Of a stretch of 11,807 bases of DNA, positions 1-5,639 are shown in pieces. The notes under the pieces are model-generated. The model was given only the letters and a program-made list of their open reading frames with translations, was not told the origin of the DNA and ran no database searches. This DNA comes from an uncultured Prevotellaceae bacterium. GTDB lineage: Bacteria; Bacteroidota; Bacteroidia; Bacteroidales; Bacteroidaceae. How positions within the stretch are numbered: position 1 is the stretch's first letter; each line of letters starts with the position of its first letter. Made by a program: the position numbers and the translations under genes. The stretch lies in contig USTH01000042.1 of assembly GCA_900557555.1 (NCBI GenBank), positions 1-11,807 of the forward strand, given 5' to 3'.

Positions 1-53
1 CATATTGTAGATGCAACCTAAATGGTAGTGGTGTTAAGGCATGATATGTCGGG

Positions 54-2528
54 CTATTTGCGTATGCTCAAGAATTTCTCTATAAGTACGCCCAGTTTGG
101 TACGGTGCTTCTGTTTTTTCTCAGATCCATATCCGTAACCGTAACCATATCCGTAGCCATAACTGTAGCCGTATCCATATCCGTAACCGTATCCATAGCC
201 AGAACTGTCGAGGCTCTTGGCATTGGAATCGTTGACGACAACGTGCATGTTGCGGAACTTGCCTTCCTTGTACAGTTTCTCGAGGTCAGAAAGGAAGCGG
301 CGGTCTTCAACGCCCACACGAATTACATAGAGTAAGATGTCTGCCACACGGTTCACGATGCCAGAGTCGGCAACGTTGATTGTCGGGGTGGTGTCGATGA
401 TGATGTATTTGTAGCCATAGTCGTTGCTGAGTCTGTGTATCAGCTCATCGAAGCGTTCACTCATCAGCTGTTCTGCAGGGTTGGGTGGGCGCACACCGGC
501 AGGTATAATGTCAAGTCCTTTTGAAATGCCTTTAACGATTATATCGTCTATGTCGCACTGGTTGGCAAGGTATGTGGTTAATCCGTAGTTGGTGTGATGC
601 AGGCCGAGAACCTGTGAAACGGAGCTCTTGCGTATGTCGGCATCAATAAGCATTGTTTTTGCTCCGCTGACGCTAAGAATATAAGCAAGATTGCGCGAAA
701 CGAAGCTCTTGCCCTGTGAGGGAGTTGACGATGTGACGACCACCACACCTTCTTGTAATACCATGTTGAGGTTGTAGCGCAACACACGGAACGCCTCTGA
801 AATGGTCTTGCCGTCATCAGCGTGGGTGAGGAACTTGTTTTCGTTTTTGTCATCGTCCCAACGTGGAATGTCGCCAAGTATAGGAGCAGAGAGTTCGTCT
901 TCGATGTCTTTGCGCCCGTGAACGGTTTTGTCCATTGTGATTAGGAACCAGAAAACTCCAGCGGGAATAAGCAAACCTATTGTAAAGGCGATGAGCAGAA
1001 TCCTGCTGGTGTGAGGCGATACGGGGTTACCGGATCCGTAAGGATATTCCACAATGCGTATGTTGGCTTCGTTGATGGCCAGCTGCAGTGCTGTTTCTTC
1101 ACGTTTGTTGAGCAGATAGGTGTAGAGTGCCTCTTTGATTTTCTGCTGGCGTGTTATGTCAAGAGTCTTGATTTCAGATTGCGGTGCAGTTGTCATGGCT
1201 GACCGTAGTGCATCATCGGAGTTGCGCGCCTTGTTGACTTGAATTTTGATGGAGTTGACATAGCTGTCGATGCCAGCGCAGATGTTGGCGCGCATGGCTG
1301 CCAAGACACGGTCGCGTTCTACTATTGCATTGGCTGTGGGCGAAGAGTTTATGAGCAGGTTGTTTCGTTCAACCATAAGGGCGTTGTATTCGTTAATCTG
1401 CTGCTCCATATTGGCGTTACCCAGTGCTCCCAAGACAGGAATGAGTTTGCCCTCAGAGGCAGCGTGGGCATAGATGAAGTCACGTAGCGACGTAACCACA
1501 GCTTGTCTTGTTTCAAGTTCCAGAAGGGTCTGGTGTGAAGTGGAACTCTCGGTAAGGTAGTTTGACACGTTAAGGTTGAAGTCAAGCAGATTACTTGACT
1601 GCTTGAAGTTTACAAGCTCTTTTTCAACGTCACTGAGTTGCTTGCCGATGAGTTTGATGCGCTCTTCAATGAATTTGGCCGTGTTGTTGGCTACAGTGTT
1701 TTTGGCATCAACGATGTCTGTTTTGTAGGCTTCCAGAAGGCAGTTTAGAATTCTGTTGGCTCTTTTGTCGTTCATGTCGTGGCAGACAATGGTGATAAGA
1801 TTAGCTTCTTTGTTGTTTTCAGAAGCACTGATGCAACCCCTGAAATAGTTGATGGCATTTTCTCGGGAAGTGCGTGTTACACGTATTGTCTTATTATTGA
1901 ACTCCTTAAGATATTTTGTCTTTTTCAGTAGCAGAATGCCACCAGGTGTCTTGACCGGTTCATCGAATGTCACAGTTTTCTCAAATCCGGTTTTATTGCC
2001 CCTAATGCGTGCGTTTTTGATGAGTATTTTGCTGCCTTTAATTTCTGCATCAAAGGTGAACGGCTCTGTTTTCTGTTCAAGGAATTCTGCAACAATCGGG
2101 CTGTTCTCAAAAAGGGTGACGGGTGTGAGATTTTGTGATACGGAGTAGGAGATGTTGAGTTTGAGTTGGTCAACAACGATGCCCATAAGTCGCCGCGAGG
2201 TGAGAATGAAGATTTCGTCTTTAAGATTGTCGGTGGTTTGTATGCCGCCGATGTCCTGTAAGGAGTTGAATGCTCTTGACTGGTTGTTTTTGGTGTCTCC
2301 TTCTTTTATAAGGATGGTTGCGGACTGGTTGTATGCGCGCGGCTGGCGCTTAGTGTAGAGATATGCCAGTCCCAGACAGACAATGGCACTCAGGGCGAAC
2401 CAATGCCAGTTTTTTCGCAACACGGTAATGCAGAACATTATCGTGCCAAGCATATTGGCGGTCTGGTTTTCCTCTTTTTTTGTGTTGTCGTATTCGCCTG
2501 TAGTGGGATTTTCTTTCAGTTGTGACAT
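54..2528 (-). CDS. Wzc-type polysaccharide co-polymerase / bacterial tyrosine autokinase with Tyr-Gly tail
   Basis: This is an inner-membrane protein that controls chain length and export of capsule or exopolysaccharide and autophosphorylates on C-terminal tyrosines. The 824 residues show a first membrane segment at about 43-58, a large periplasmic Wzz-like region with coiled-coil character around 270-480, a proline-rich stretch before the second membrane segment (about 509-531), and a cytoplasmic BY-kinase domain (about 570-770). Visible kinase motifs are the E-x2-R-x2-R oligomerisation motif (E578, R581, R584), Walker A with K607 in STPSQGKSF, Walker A' MLIDADIR (about 626-633) and Walker B IIIDTTP (about 709-715). 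The tail at 778-800 has 12 tyrosines alternating with Gly or Ser, followed by a basic end. Kinase and activator regions are fused in one chain, as in proteobacterial Wzc. It starts 10 bases after the stop of the Wza-like gene, so the two are almost certainly one operon. The family call is secure; the sugar exported is unknown. Confidence 0.95.
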   Translation of the reverse strand: MSQLKENPTTGEYDNTKKEENQTANMLGTIMFCITVLRKNWHWFALSAIVCLGLAYLYTKRQPRAYNQSATILIKEGDTKNNQSRAFNSLQDIGGIQTTDNLKDEIFILTSRRLMGIVVDQLKLNISYSVSQNLTPVTLFENSPIVAEFLEQKTEPFTFDAEIKGSKILIKNARIRGNKTGFEKTVTFDEPVKTPGGILLLKKTKYLKEFNNKTIRVTRTSRENAINYFRGCISASENNKEANLITIVCHDMNDKRANRILNCLLEAYKTDIVDAKNTVANNTAKFIEERIKLIGKQLSDVEKELVNFKQSSNLLDFNLNVSNYLTESSTSHQTLLELETRQAVVTSLRDFIYAHAASEGKLIPVLGALGNANMEQQINEYNALMVERNNLLINSSPTANAIVERDRVLAAMRANICAGIDSYVNSIKIQVNKARNSDDALRSAMTTAPQSEIKTLDITRQQKIKEALYTYLLNKREETALQLAINEANIRIVEYPYGSGNPVSPHTSRILLIAFTIGLLIPAGVFWFLITMDKTVHGRKDIEDELSAPILGDIPRWDDDKNENKFLTHADDGKTISEAFRVLRYNLNMVLQEGVVVVTSSTPSQGKSFVSRNLAYILSVSGAKTMLIDADIRKSSVSQVLGLHHTNYGLTTYLANQCDIDDIIVKGISKGLDIIPAGVRPPNPAEQLMSERFDELIHRLSNDYGYKYIIIDTTPTINVADSGIVNRVADILLYVIRVGVEDRRFLSDLEKLYKEGKFRNMHVVVNDSNAKSLDSSGYGYGYGYGYGYSYGYGYGYGYGYGSEKKQKHRTKLGVLIEKFLSIRK
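129..197 (-). repeat. Coding Tyr-Gly dipeptide repeat (12 tyrosines) in the kinase tail
   Basis: Read on the minus strand, this is a run of alternating TAT/TAC and GGN codons, interrupted once by AGT (Ser) between the sixth and seventh tyrosine. Codons vary (TAT and TAC; GGA, GGT, GGC), so the repeat is not a simple copy of one hexamer. That argues the amino-acid pattern is kept by selection, although the DNA is still repetitive enough for slippage. In BY-kinases the C-terminal tyrosine cluster is the substrate for trans-autophosphorylation within the ring. Function here is inferred from that family knowledge. Confidence 0.9.
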
Positions 2529-2538
2529 TTGTGTGGCT

Positions 2539-3342
2539 TTAGTTGGTTAGAGCAATGATTAGTGAGATTACGGAAGCCACCATACTTACCAAAGTTCCGG
2601 TGACAGTGAGGTAGGTGTATGAGGTGCTTCCTTTCACTTTGACGGATTTGTTGCCTTCCACGATTACGAGGTCGTTCTGTTGCATATAGTATGCTGGTGA
2701 ACTAAAGACAGACTGTGGGTTTGTGAGGTCTATCTTGTAGGTGGTGCGTTTGCCGTTTTCTTCTCTCAATACAAGGATGTTGGTGCGGATGGCGCTGTTG
2801 TTAAGGTCGCCTGCGCGTCCCAAGGCTTCAAGAATGGTGAGGCGTTGTCCGGTGTAGCTTTGTGTTCCAGGACTCTGAACATCGCCAAGCACGGTTATTT
2901 TGAAACTCATGATTTTTGTTGAAACCTGCACGTCTTTTACGTCTTGTTGAAGTCTTGTCTGAATTTCTGCCGACAGTTGTTCTGGTGTGAGTCCTGCCGC
3001 TTTTATTTTGCCTACAATAGGAAAGTCTATCGTGCCGTCTTGGTAAACATAGAAGTAGCACACTCCCGAGGTAGTGATGCTTTGTGATGACGATGTGGGG
3101 CTGTTGCCAGAACCTACAAGGATGTTGTTGTTATACTGGTCAAGCAGCGCTTTGTCGCGGGAGGAAATGGTAATGGCCAACTGGTCGTCGCATTGTATCA
3201 GCAGTTGGAAGTTCTTGTTGATGGCAACAGACTTGGCATAGAGAGTGTCTGCTCCCTGAAGATAAATCATCTCTTTGTTGTTGACACACGAGGTCATGAA
3301 CATGGTTGCCATCAAGGAAATAAAAAGGATTGCTTGTTTCAT
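2539..3342 (-). CDS. Wza-type outer-membrane polysaccharide export lipoprotein (Poly_export/SLBB)
   Basis: The protein should form the outer-membrane/periplasmic conduit for the polysaccharide handled by the adjacent kinase. It has 267 residues. A lipoprotein signal peptide ends with MTSC, giving lipidated Cys19. A polysaccharide-export domain spans about 42-142 and includes the typical DGTIDFPIVGKI segment (102-113) and the 'GLTPEQL' helix start (117-123). One SLBB domain lies at about 148-196 (GDVQSPGTQSYTGQ is typical). A second short beta segment (YYMQQNDLVIVEG) is followed by a hydrophobic C-terminal helix at about 245-265. It is shorter than E. coli Wza, which has extra SLBB repeats, but is of normal size for Bacteroidetes. 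It is first of the visible pair, upstream of the kinase. A promoter-like element lies about 50 bases before its start. Confidence 0.93.
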   Translation of the reverse strand: MKQAILFISLMATMFMTSCVNNKEMIYLQGADTLYAKSVAINKNFQLLIQCDDQLAITISSRDKALLDQYNNNILVGSGNSPTSSSQSITTSGVCYFYVYQDGTIDFPIVGKIKAAGLTPEQLSAEIQTRLQQDVKDVQVSTKIMSFKITVLGDVQSPGTQSYTGQRLTILEALGRAGDLNNSAIRTNILVLREENGKRTTYKIDLTNPQSVFSSPAYYMQQNDLVIVEGNKSVKVKGSTSYTYLTVTGTLVSMVASVISLIIALTN

Positions 3343-3393
3343 GCAATGAGGTGTTTTTTAACGGATAGAACGTAAGAAGAAAAAGTATGAATG

Positions 3394-3436
3394 ATGCAAA
3401 ATTAATAATTCTTTTTGATTAATCAGCTTTTTGCAT
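3394..3436. repeat. 8-bp inverted repeat flanking the wza promoter
   Basis: ATGCAAAA (3394-3401) and TTTTGCAT (3429-3436) are perfect inverse copies separated by 27 bases. The left arm overlaps the proposed -7 box and the right arm lies just upstream of the -33. The palindrome GATTAATC (3417-3424) lies between the arms. It could be an operator or looping site. With arms this short and AT-rich it may also be chance. Confidence 0.35.
3397..3426 (-). promoter_or_regulatory. Putative Bacteroidetes-type promoter of the wza-kinase operon
   Basis: The minus strand reads TAATTTTG (3404 down to 3397), an exact TAnnTTTG -7 box. A weak -33 element, CTG in place of TTG (3426-3424), lies 19 bases upstream. 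It would give a leader of about 50 bases before the ATG at 3342. The -7 box is exact but the -33 is poor, so this is a moderate call. Confidence 0.4.
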
Positions 3437-3496
3437 GCGTATATTGATATGTTCGGGCGAAAAAGTCAGATTGCATCGGGATGTGTTGTGTGGGGG

Positions 3497-4393
3497 CTAT
3501 GTGTGCTGGATGATGTAGTATGCGTTGGAGTTGCGAAAGTCCTCAATAAAGGCGTTGGCACAATGTTTGCGCGGCGCATGGCGGTTGAAGTGTACATAGC
3601 TGCAGATAGGTTTGTCAACCTTTTCTATAGGCACTCCGCAAATGTTGGGATTGCTCAGAATTGTGCTGTGGGTCAACACGCTGATACAGTTTGATTCTTG
3701 CAGCATGTTGAGAATGGCATAGGCGTTGTTTACATGTGAGCAGATGTGTACCCCTTTTATTTCCGCCTGCAGATAGTAGCCGATGGTGTCGTGCTCGTTG
3801 AGTCCTGTGTCGGGCATGATGATGCGCTGGTGCTTGAGGTCATCAAGGGTGATAAACGGTTTAGATGCCAACGGGTGCGAGCGTCTCATTGCTGCTATGA
3901 GGCGGTGTGAAACCAGTGGAACGGACTCAATGAAGTTGTGTGGCTCGGTGGGCATGAACGAAAACATCATGTCTATTTTGTTGGTGCGTAGGTCGTGGAG
4001 GAGTTCTGATGCATTCTTGTAATATGCGTTAACCCTTATGTCGGGGTGCTTTTTCATGAAGCCAAGCATTGTTTCTCTGATGCATGGTTCCAGTGTAAAG
4101 GCGACTCCGATGTTGAGTTCGCCATGCATAAGTTGCTTGAGGCTGTTTATCCGTTCGCGGCAGGCTACGATGTTCTGAAGGATATTGTTGGCTAATGGCA
4201 GCAGTTCTGTTCCACTTTCGGTGAGGGTAACGTTGCGACTTCCTCGTGTGAAGAGCTTCACCGTCAGCTCTTCTTCCAGCAATTTTATCTGTTGTGAGAG
4301 GGCACTCTGCGATATGTAGAGTTGCTTTGCTGCCGTTGAAAAGCTTCTTGTTTCAGCAACTGTAACAAAATATTTGAGTTGTCTAAGTTCCAT
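3497..4393 (-). CDS. LysR-family transcriptional regulator
   Basis: This is a DNA-binding regulator of 298 residues, the usual LysR length. An N-terminal winged helix-turn-helix covers about 1-60 (MELRQLKYFVTVAETRSFS, then AAKQLYISQSALSQQIKLLE). A linker helix runs to about 90, and a two-lobed effector domain starts at GELNIGVAFTLEP (about 91-103). I place the start at 4393, not the in-frame ATG at 4435. LysR proteins normally begin exactly at M-E-L-R-Q-L, AGAAAGG lies a few bases upstream of 4393, and the 4435 ATG overlaps a good promoter -7 box. It is not the usual Bacteroides OxyR, whose N-terminus as I remember it is clearly different. Divergent orientation from the superoxide reductase gene suggests that it regulates that gene and possibly itself. 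The effector is unknown. Confidence 0.92.
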   Translation of the reverse strand: MELRQLKYFVTVAETRSFSTAAKQLYISQSALSQQIKLLEEELTVKLFTRGSRNVTLTESGTELLPLANNILQNIVACRERINSLKQLMHGELNIGVAFTLEPCIRETMLGFMKKHPDIRVNAYYKNASELLHDLRTNKIDMMFSFMPTEPHNFIESVPLVSHRLIAAMRRSHPLASKPFITLDDLKHQRIIMPDTGLNEHDTIGYYLQAEIKGVHICSHVNNAYAILNMLQESNCISVLTHSTILSNPNICGVPIEKVDKPICSYVHFNRHAPRKHCANAFIEDFRNSNAYYIIQHT

Positions 4394-4432
4394 ATACTGC
4401 CCTTTCTGATGTAAATGTTGTTTCTGTATTGG

Positions 4433-4464
4433 CAAATTTATGAAAATAGTTGTGAAACTGCAAG
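4433..4464 (-). promoter_or_regulatory. Putative promoter of the LysR gene
   Basis: On the minus strand TAAATTTG (4440 down to 4433) is an exact TAnnTTTG -7 box. CTTG (4464-4461) is a good -33 element, with a 20-base spacer. Transcription would start near 4426, giving a leader of about 30 bases to the ATG at 4393. This excludes the longer start at 4435. Confidence 0.6.
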
Positions 4465-4477
4465 AAAAGGTTTGGGA

Positions 4478-4516
4478 ATATTGCCAAAATATGCACGCTA
4501 TAACTAAAAACGATAG
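4478..4516. promoter_or_regulatory. Two LysR-type T-N11-A dyads (candidate operator)
   Basis: Dyad 1 is ATATT-N5-AATAT at 4478-4492, a perfect 5-bp-arm inverted repeat. Dyad 2 is CTAT-N11-ATAG at 4498-4516, with 4-bp arms; its ATAG runs straight into CTAT, making the palindrome ATAGCTAT at 4513-4520. Both contain the T-N11-A core known for LysR-family sites. Their centres (4485 and 4507) are 22 bp apart, about two helical turns, as expected for a LysR tetramer on one DNA face. Dyad 2 lies at roughly -65 to -85 from the predicted reductase start, and dyad 1 at about -52 to -66 from the lysR start. Binding is inferred, not shown. Confidence 0.5.
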
Positions 4517-4543
4517 CTATTATAAGTAAAAAGCGACAAACGT

Positions 4544-4576
4544 TCTGAAAAATGGCCATTCAATGCACTATTTTTG
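4544..4576 (+). promoter_or_regulatory. Putative superoxide reductase promoter with 10-bp palindrome in the spacer
   Basis: TATTTTTG at 4569-4576 is an exact TAnnTTTG -7 box. TCTG at 4544-4547 is a weak -33 element, with a 21-base spacer. The perfect palindrome AATGGCCATT (4551-4560) lies between the two boxes, where a bound repressor would block RNA polymerase. Predicted leader to the coding start is about 90 bases. The site is a candidate operator only. Confidence 0.5.
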
Positions 4577-4675
4577 TATTAGAAAGGAAAAAGTTCATTT
4601 TCGAACATACATAATATAGAGCGCAGGTGAGTGCCATGAGACAGTTTTTATAATTTGTTTAATTTTTTAAATCTA

Positions 4676-5110
4676 ATGGTTATGGAAGATAGATTTTTCT
4701 CTTGTGAAACATGTGGTAATCTTGTGATGATGCTGATTGCCAGCGGTGTGACTCCTGTATGTTGTGGTGAGGAAATGACCGAGCTTGTTGCAAAGTCGGC
4801 CGATGAGGGCAAAGAGAAGCATGTGCCCGTAGTGAATCGGATTTCTTCCAGCGAAATGACAGTTGCCGTAGGTGCCACACTTCATCCGATGGTTTCTAAT
4901 CATCTAATTGAATTTGTGTGCCTGCAGACTACAGAGGGTTTTGCTGTGCGTAATTTGAAGGCCGGTGACGACCCTAAGGCCGTATTCCGCTTTACGGGCA
5001 AGCCTATTGCGGTCTACGCCTATTGCAATGTGCATGGTTTGTGGCGACTGAATATAAAGGACTTGTGTGACAACAAGACCGAGTGTAGCCGCATTGCGAT
5101 GTGGTTTTAA
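4676..5110 (+). CDS. Desulfoferrodoxin-type superoxide reductase (2Fe-SOR)
   Basis: The enzyme reduces superoxide to hydrogen peroxide in the cytoplasm without producing oxygen, a typical defence of anaerobes. From the ATG at 4676 it has 144 residues. The N-terminal desulforedoxin-like domain carries the four iron ligands C10, C13, C29 and C30 (CETC and CCGEE). The C-terminal catalytic domain has the ligands H49 (in EKHVPV), H70 (LHPM), H76 (NHLIEF), C117 and H120 (CNVHGLW), plus the conserved E47-K48 pair. All centre I and centre II ligands are present, so it should be active. Starts at 4682 (second ATG) or a TTG at 4655 are possible; both ATGs fit the family. It stands alone, divergent from the LysR gene, and faces the pyrophosphatase gene convergently across a long gap. 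Electron donor (rubredoxin or similar) is not in the window. Confidence 0.95.
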   Translation: MVMEDRFFSCETCGNLVMMLIASGVTPVCCGEEMTELVAKSADEGKEKHVPVVNRISSSEMTVAVGATLHPMVSNHLIEFVCLQTTEGFAVRNLKAGDDPKAVFRFTGKPIAVYAYCNVHGLWRLNIKDLCDNKTECSRIAMWF

Positions 5111-5531
5111 AATCGGCTCCATGTATTAACCCCAAATAGGCTATTAGGCCGTAGAGATAGTTCTTGAAGTATGGCTTGTTGTGTTCTGTTGTCCAAGGGG
5201 GATTCTGCATGTTAGTTTTTGGTTCAAGCAATTGCCTGTTGCTATTAGTCAGGCAGGTAGACAGAATCTGACATTCTTGGTGTTTTGGAACGAGAGTAAG
5301 CTCTAATGGCCAATTTGGGTTAAACCGATATAACAAGTTTATTGTGTATTGCTCTGAACAGTGATGCAGACTGGCATTAAAGCCGCGATGGTCTCGATGT
5401 CAGTGAAGCTGTTTTTGTAGTTAGATGGTTAAGGTCTGTCTTTGTGTTGTGAAACATGGGACGGACTTTTCCTTTTTTTGTACTCCTATTCTTGAGTAAC
5501 GCTCTGTTTACATACAAAGAATCAGTAATAC
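5111..5531. other. Gene-free stretch after the superoxide reductase gene
   Basis: I find no convincing gene here. Short open frames on both strands have no recognisable domains, overlap the strong hairpin or neighbouring genes, or lack a plausible start. The stretch contains an imperfect inverted-repeat pair (5126-5150 with 5300-5323) and small hairpins, for example TGCCTG/CAGGCA (5233-5238 with 5250-5255) and AGAAT/ATTCT (5263-5267 with 5273-5277). A GGTTCAAGC string near 5221 resembles a tRNA T-loop, but no matching stems surround it. The region may be a decayed mobile element or an untranslated tail. Confidence 0.6.
5126..5323. repeat. Imperfect terminal inverted repeats enclosing about 200 bp (MITE-like candidate)
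   Basis: The left arm (5126-5150, beginning TTAACCCCAAAT) and the inverse of the right arm (5300-5323, ending TTTGGGTTAA) agree at 20 of 25 aligned positions, with four mismatches and one gap. Both outer ends are TTAA. The enclosed DNA has no gene. Size and layout resemble a non-autonomous mobile element or a dispersed intergenic repeat, but no flanking target duplication is evident and no second copy is in the window. Confidence 0.4.
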
Positions 5532-5591
5532 CAAAAGAAAAGCCCTTGGCTCTCTTGCACAGCAAGAAAAGAGCCAAGGGCTTTTCTTTTG
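5532..5591. terminator. Strong bidirectional terminator hairpin, 22-bp perfect stem
   Basis: Arms 5532-5553 and 5570-5591 are perfect inverse copies, with a GC-rich core GCCCTTGGCTC and A/T-rich outer parts (AAAAGAAAA / TTTTCTTTT). The 16-base loop region can pair further (CTTGC with GCAAG). A run of T ends the hairpin on either strand. It lies 49 bases beyond the pyrophosphatase stop and at the far end of the reductase downstream region, so it probably terminates both convergent transcripts. Confidence 0.85.
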
Positions 5592-5639
5592 ATCGCGGTC
5601 AAAGTCAGGCCATGACCGACGTTGTTCGTATTGTTAGTA

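Noticed and set aside
1..53. Possible next gene on the minus strand beginning at the ATG at position 3, downstream of the kinase
   Set aside because: Only the start codon would be inside the window. The other ATG here (42-40) stops after two codons. Nothing can be supported.
4394..4435. 14-residue N-terminal extension of the LysR protein (start at 4435)
   Set aside because: LysR proteins begin at the MELRQL motif, and the upstream ATG overlaps a well-formed promoter -7 box.
4498..4520. Canonical OxyR site from ATAG/CTAT strings upstream of the reductase
   Set aside because: The spacing (CTAT-N11-ATAG-CTAT) does not match the E. coli ATAG-N7-CTAT tetrad; a general LysR T-N11-A site fits better.
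4655..4675. TTG start giving a 7-residue longer superoxide reductase
   Set aside because: The extra residues are not part of the family, and two ATG codons sit at the expected start.
5215..5240. GGTTCAAGC string resembling a tRNA T-loop
   Set aside because: No T-stem, anticodon arm or acceptor stem can be formed around it.
5004..5336. 110-residue minus-strand open frame beginning in the inverted-repeat region
   Set aside because: It runs antisense into the superoxide reductase gene, has no recognisable domain and is partly composed of the repeat arms.
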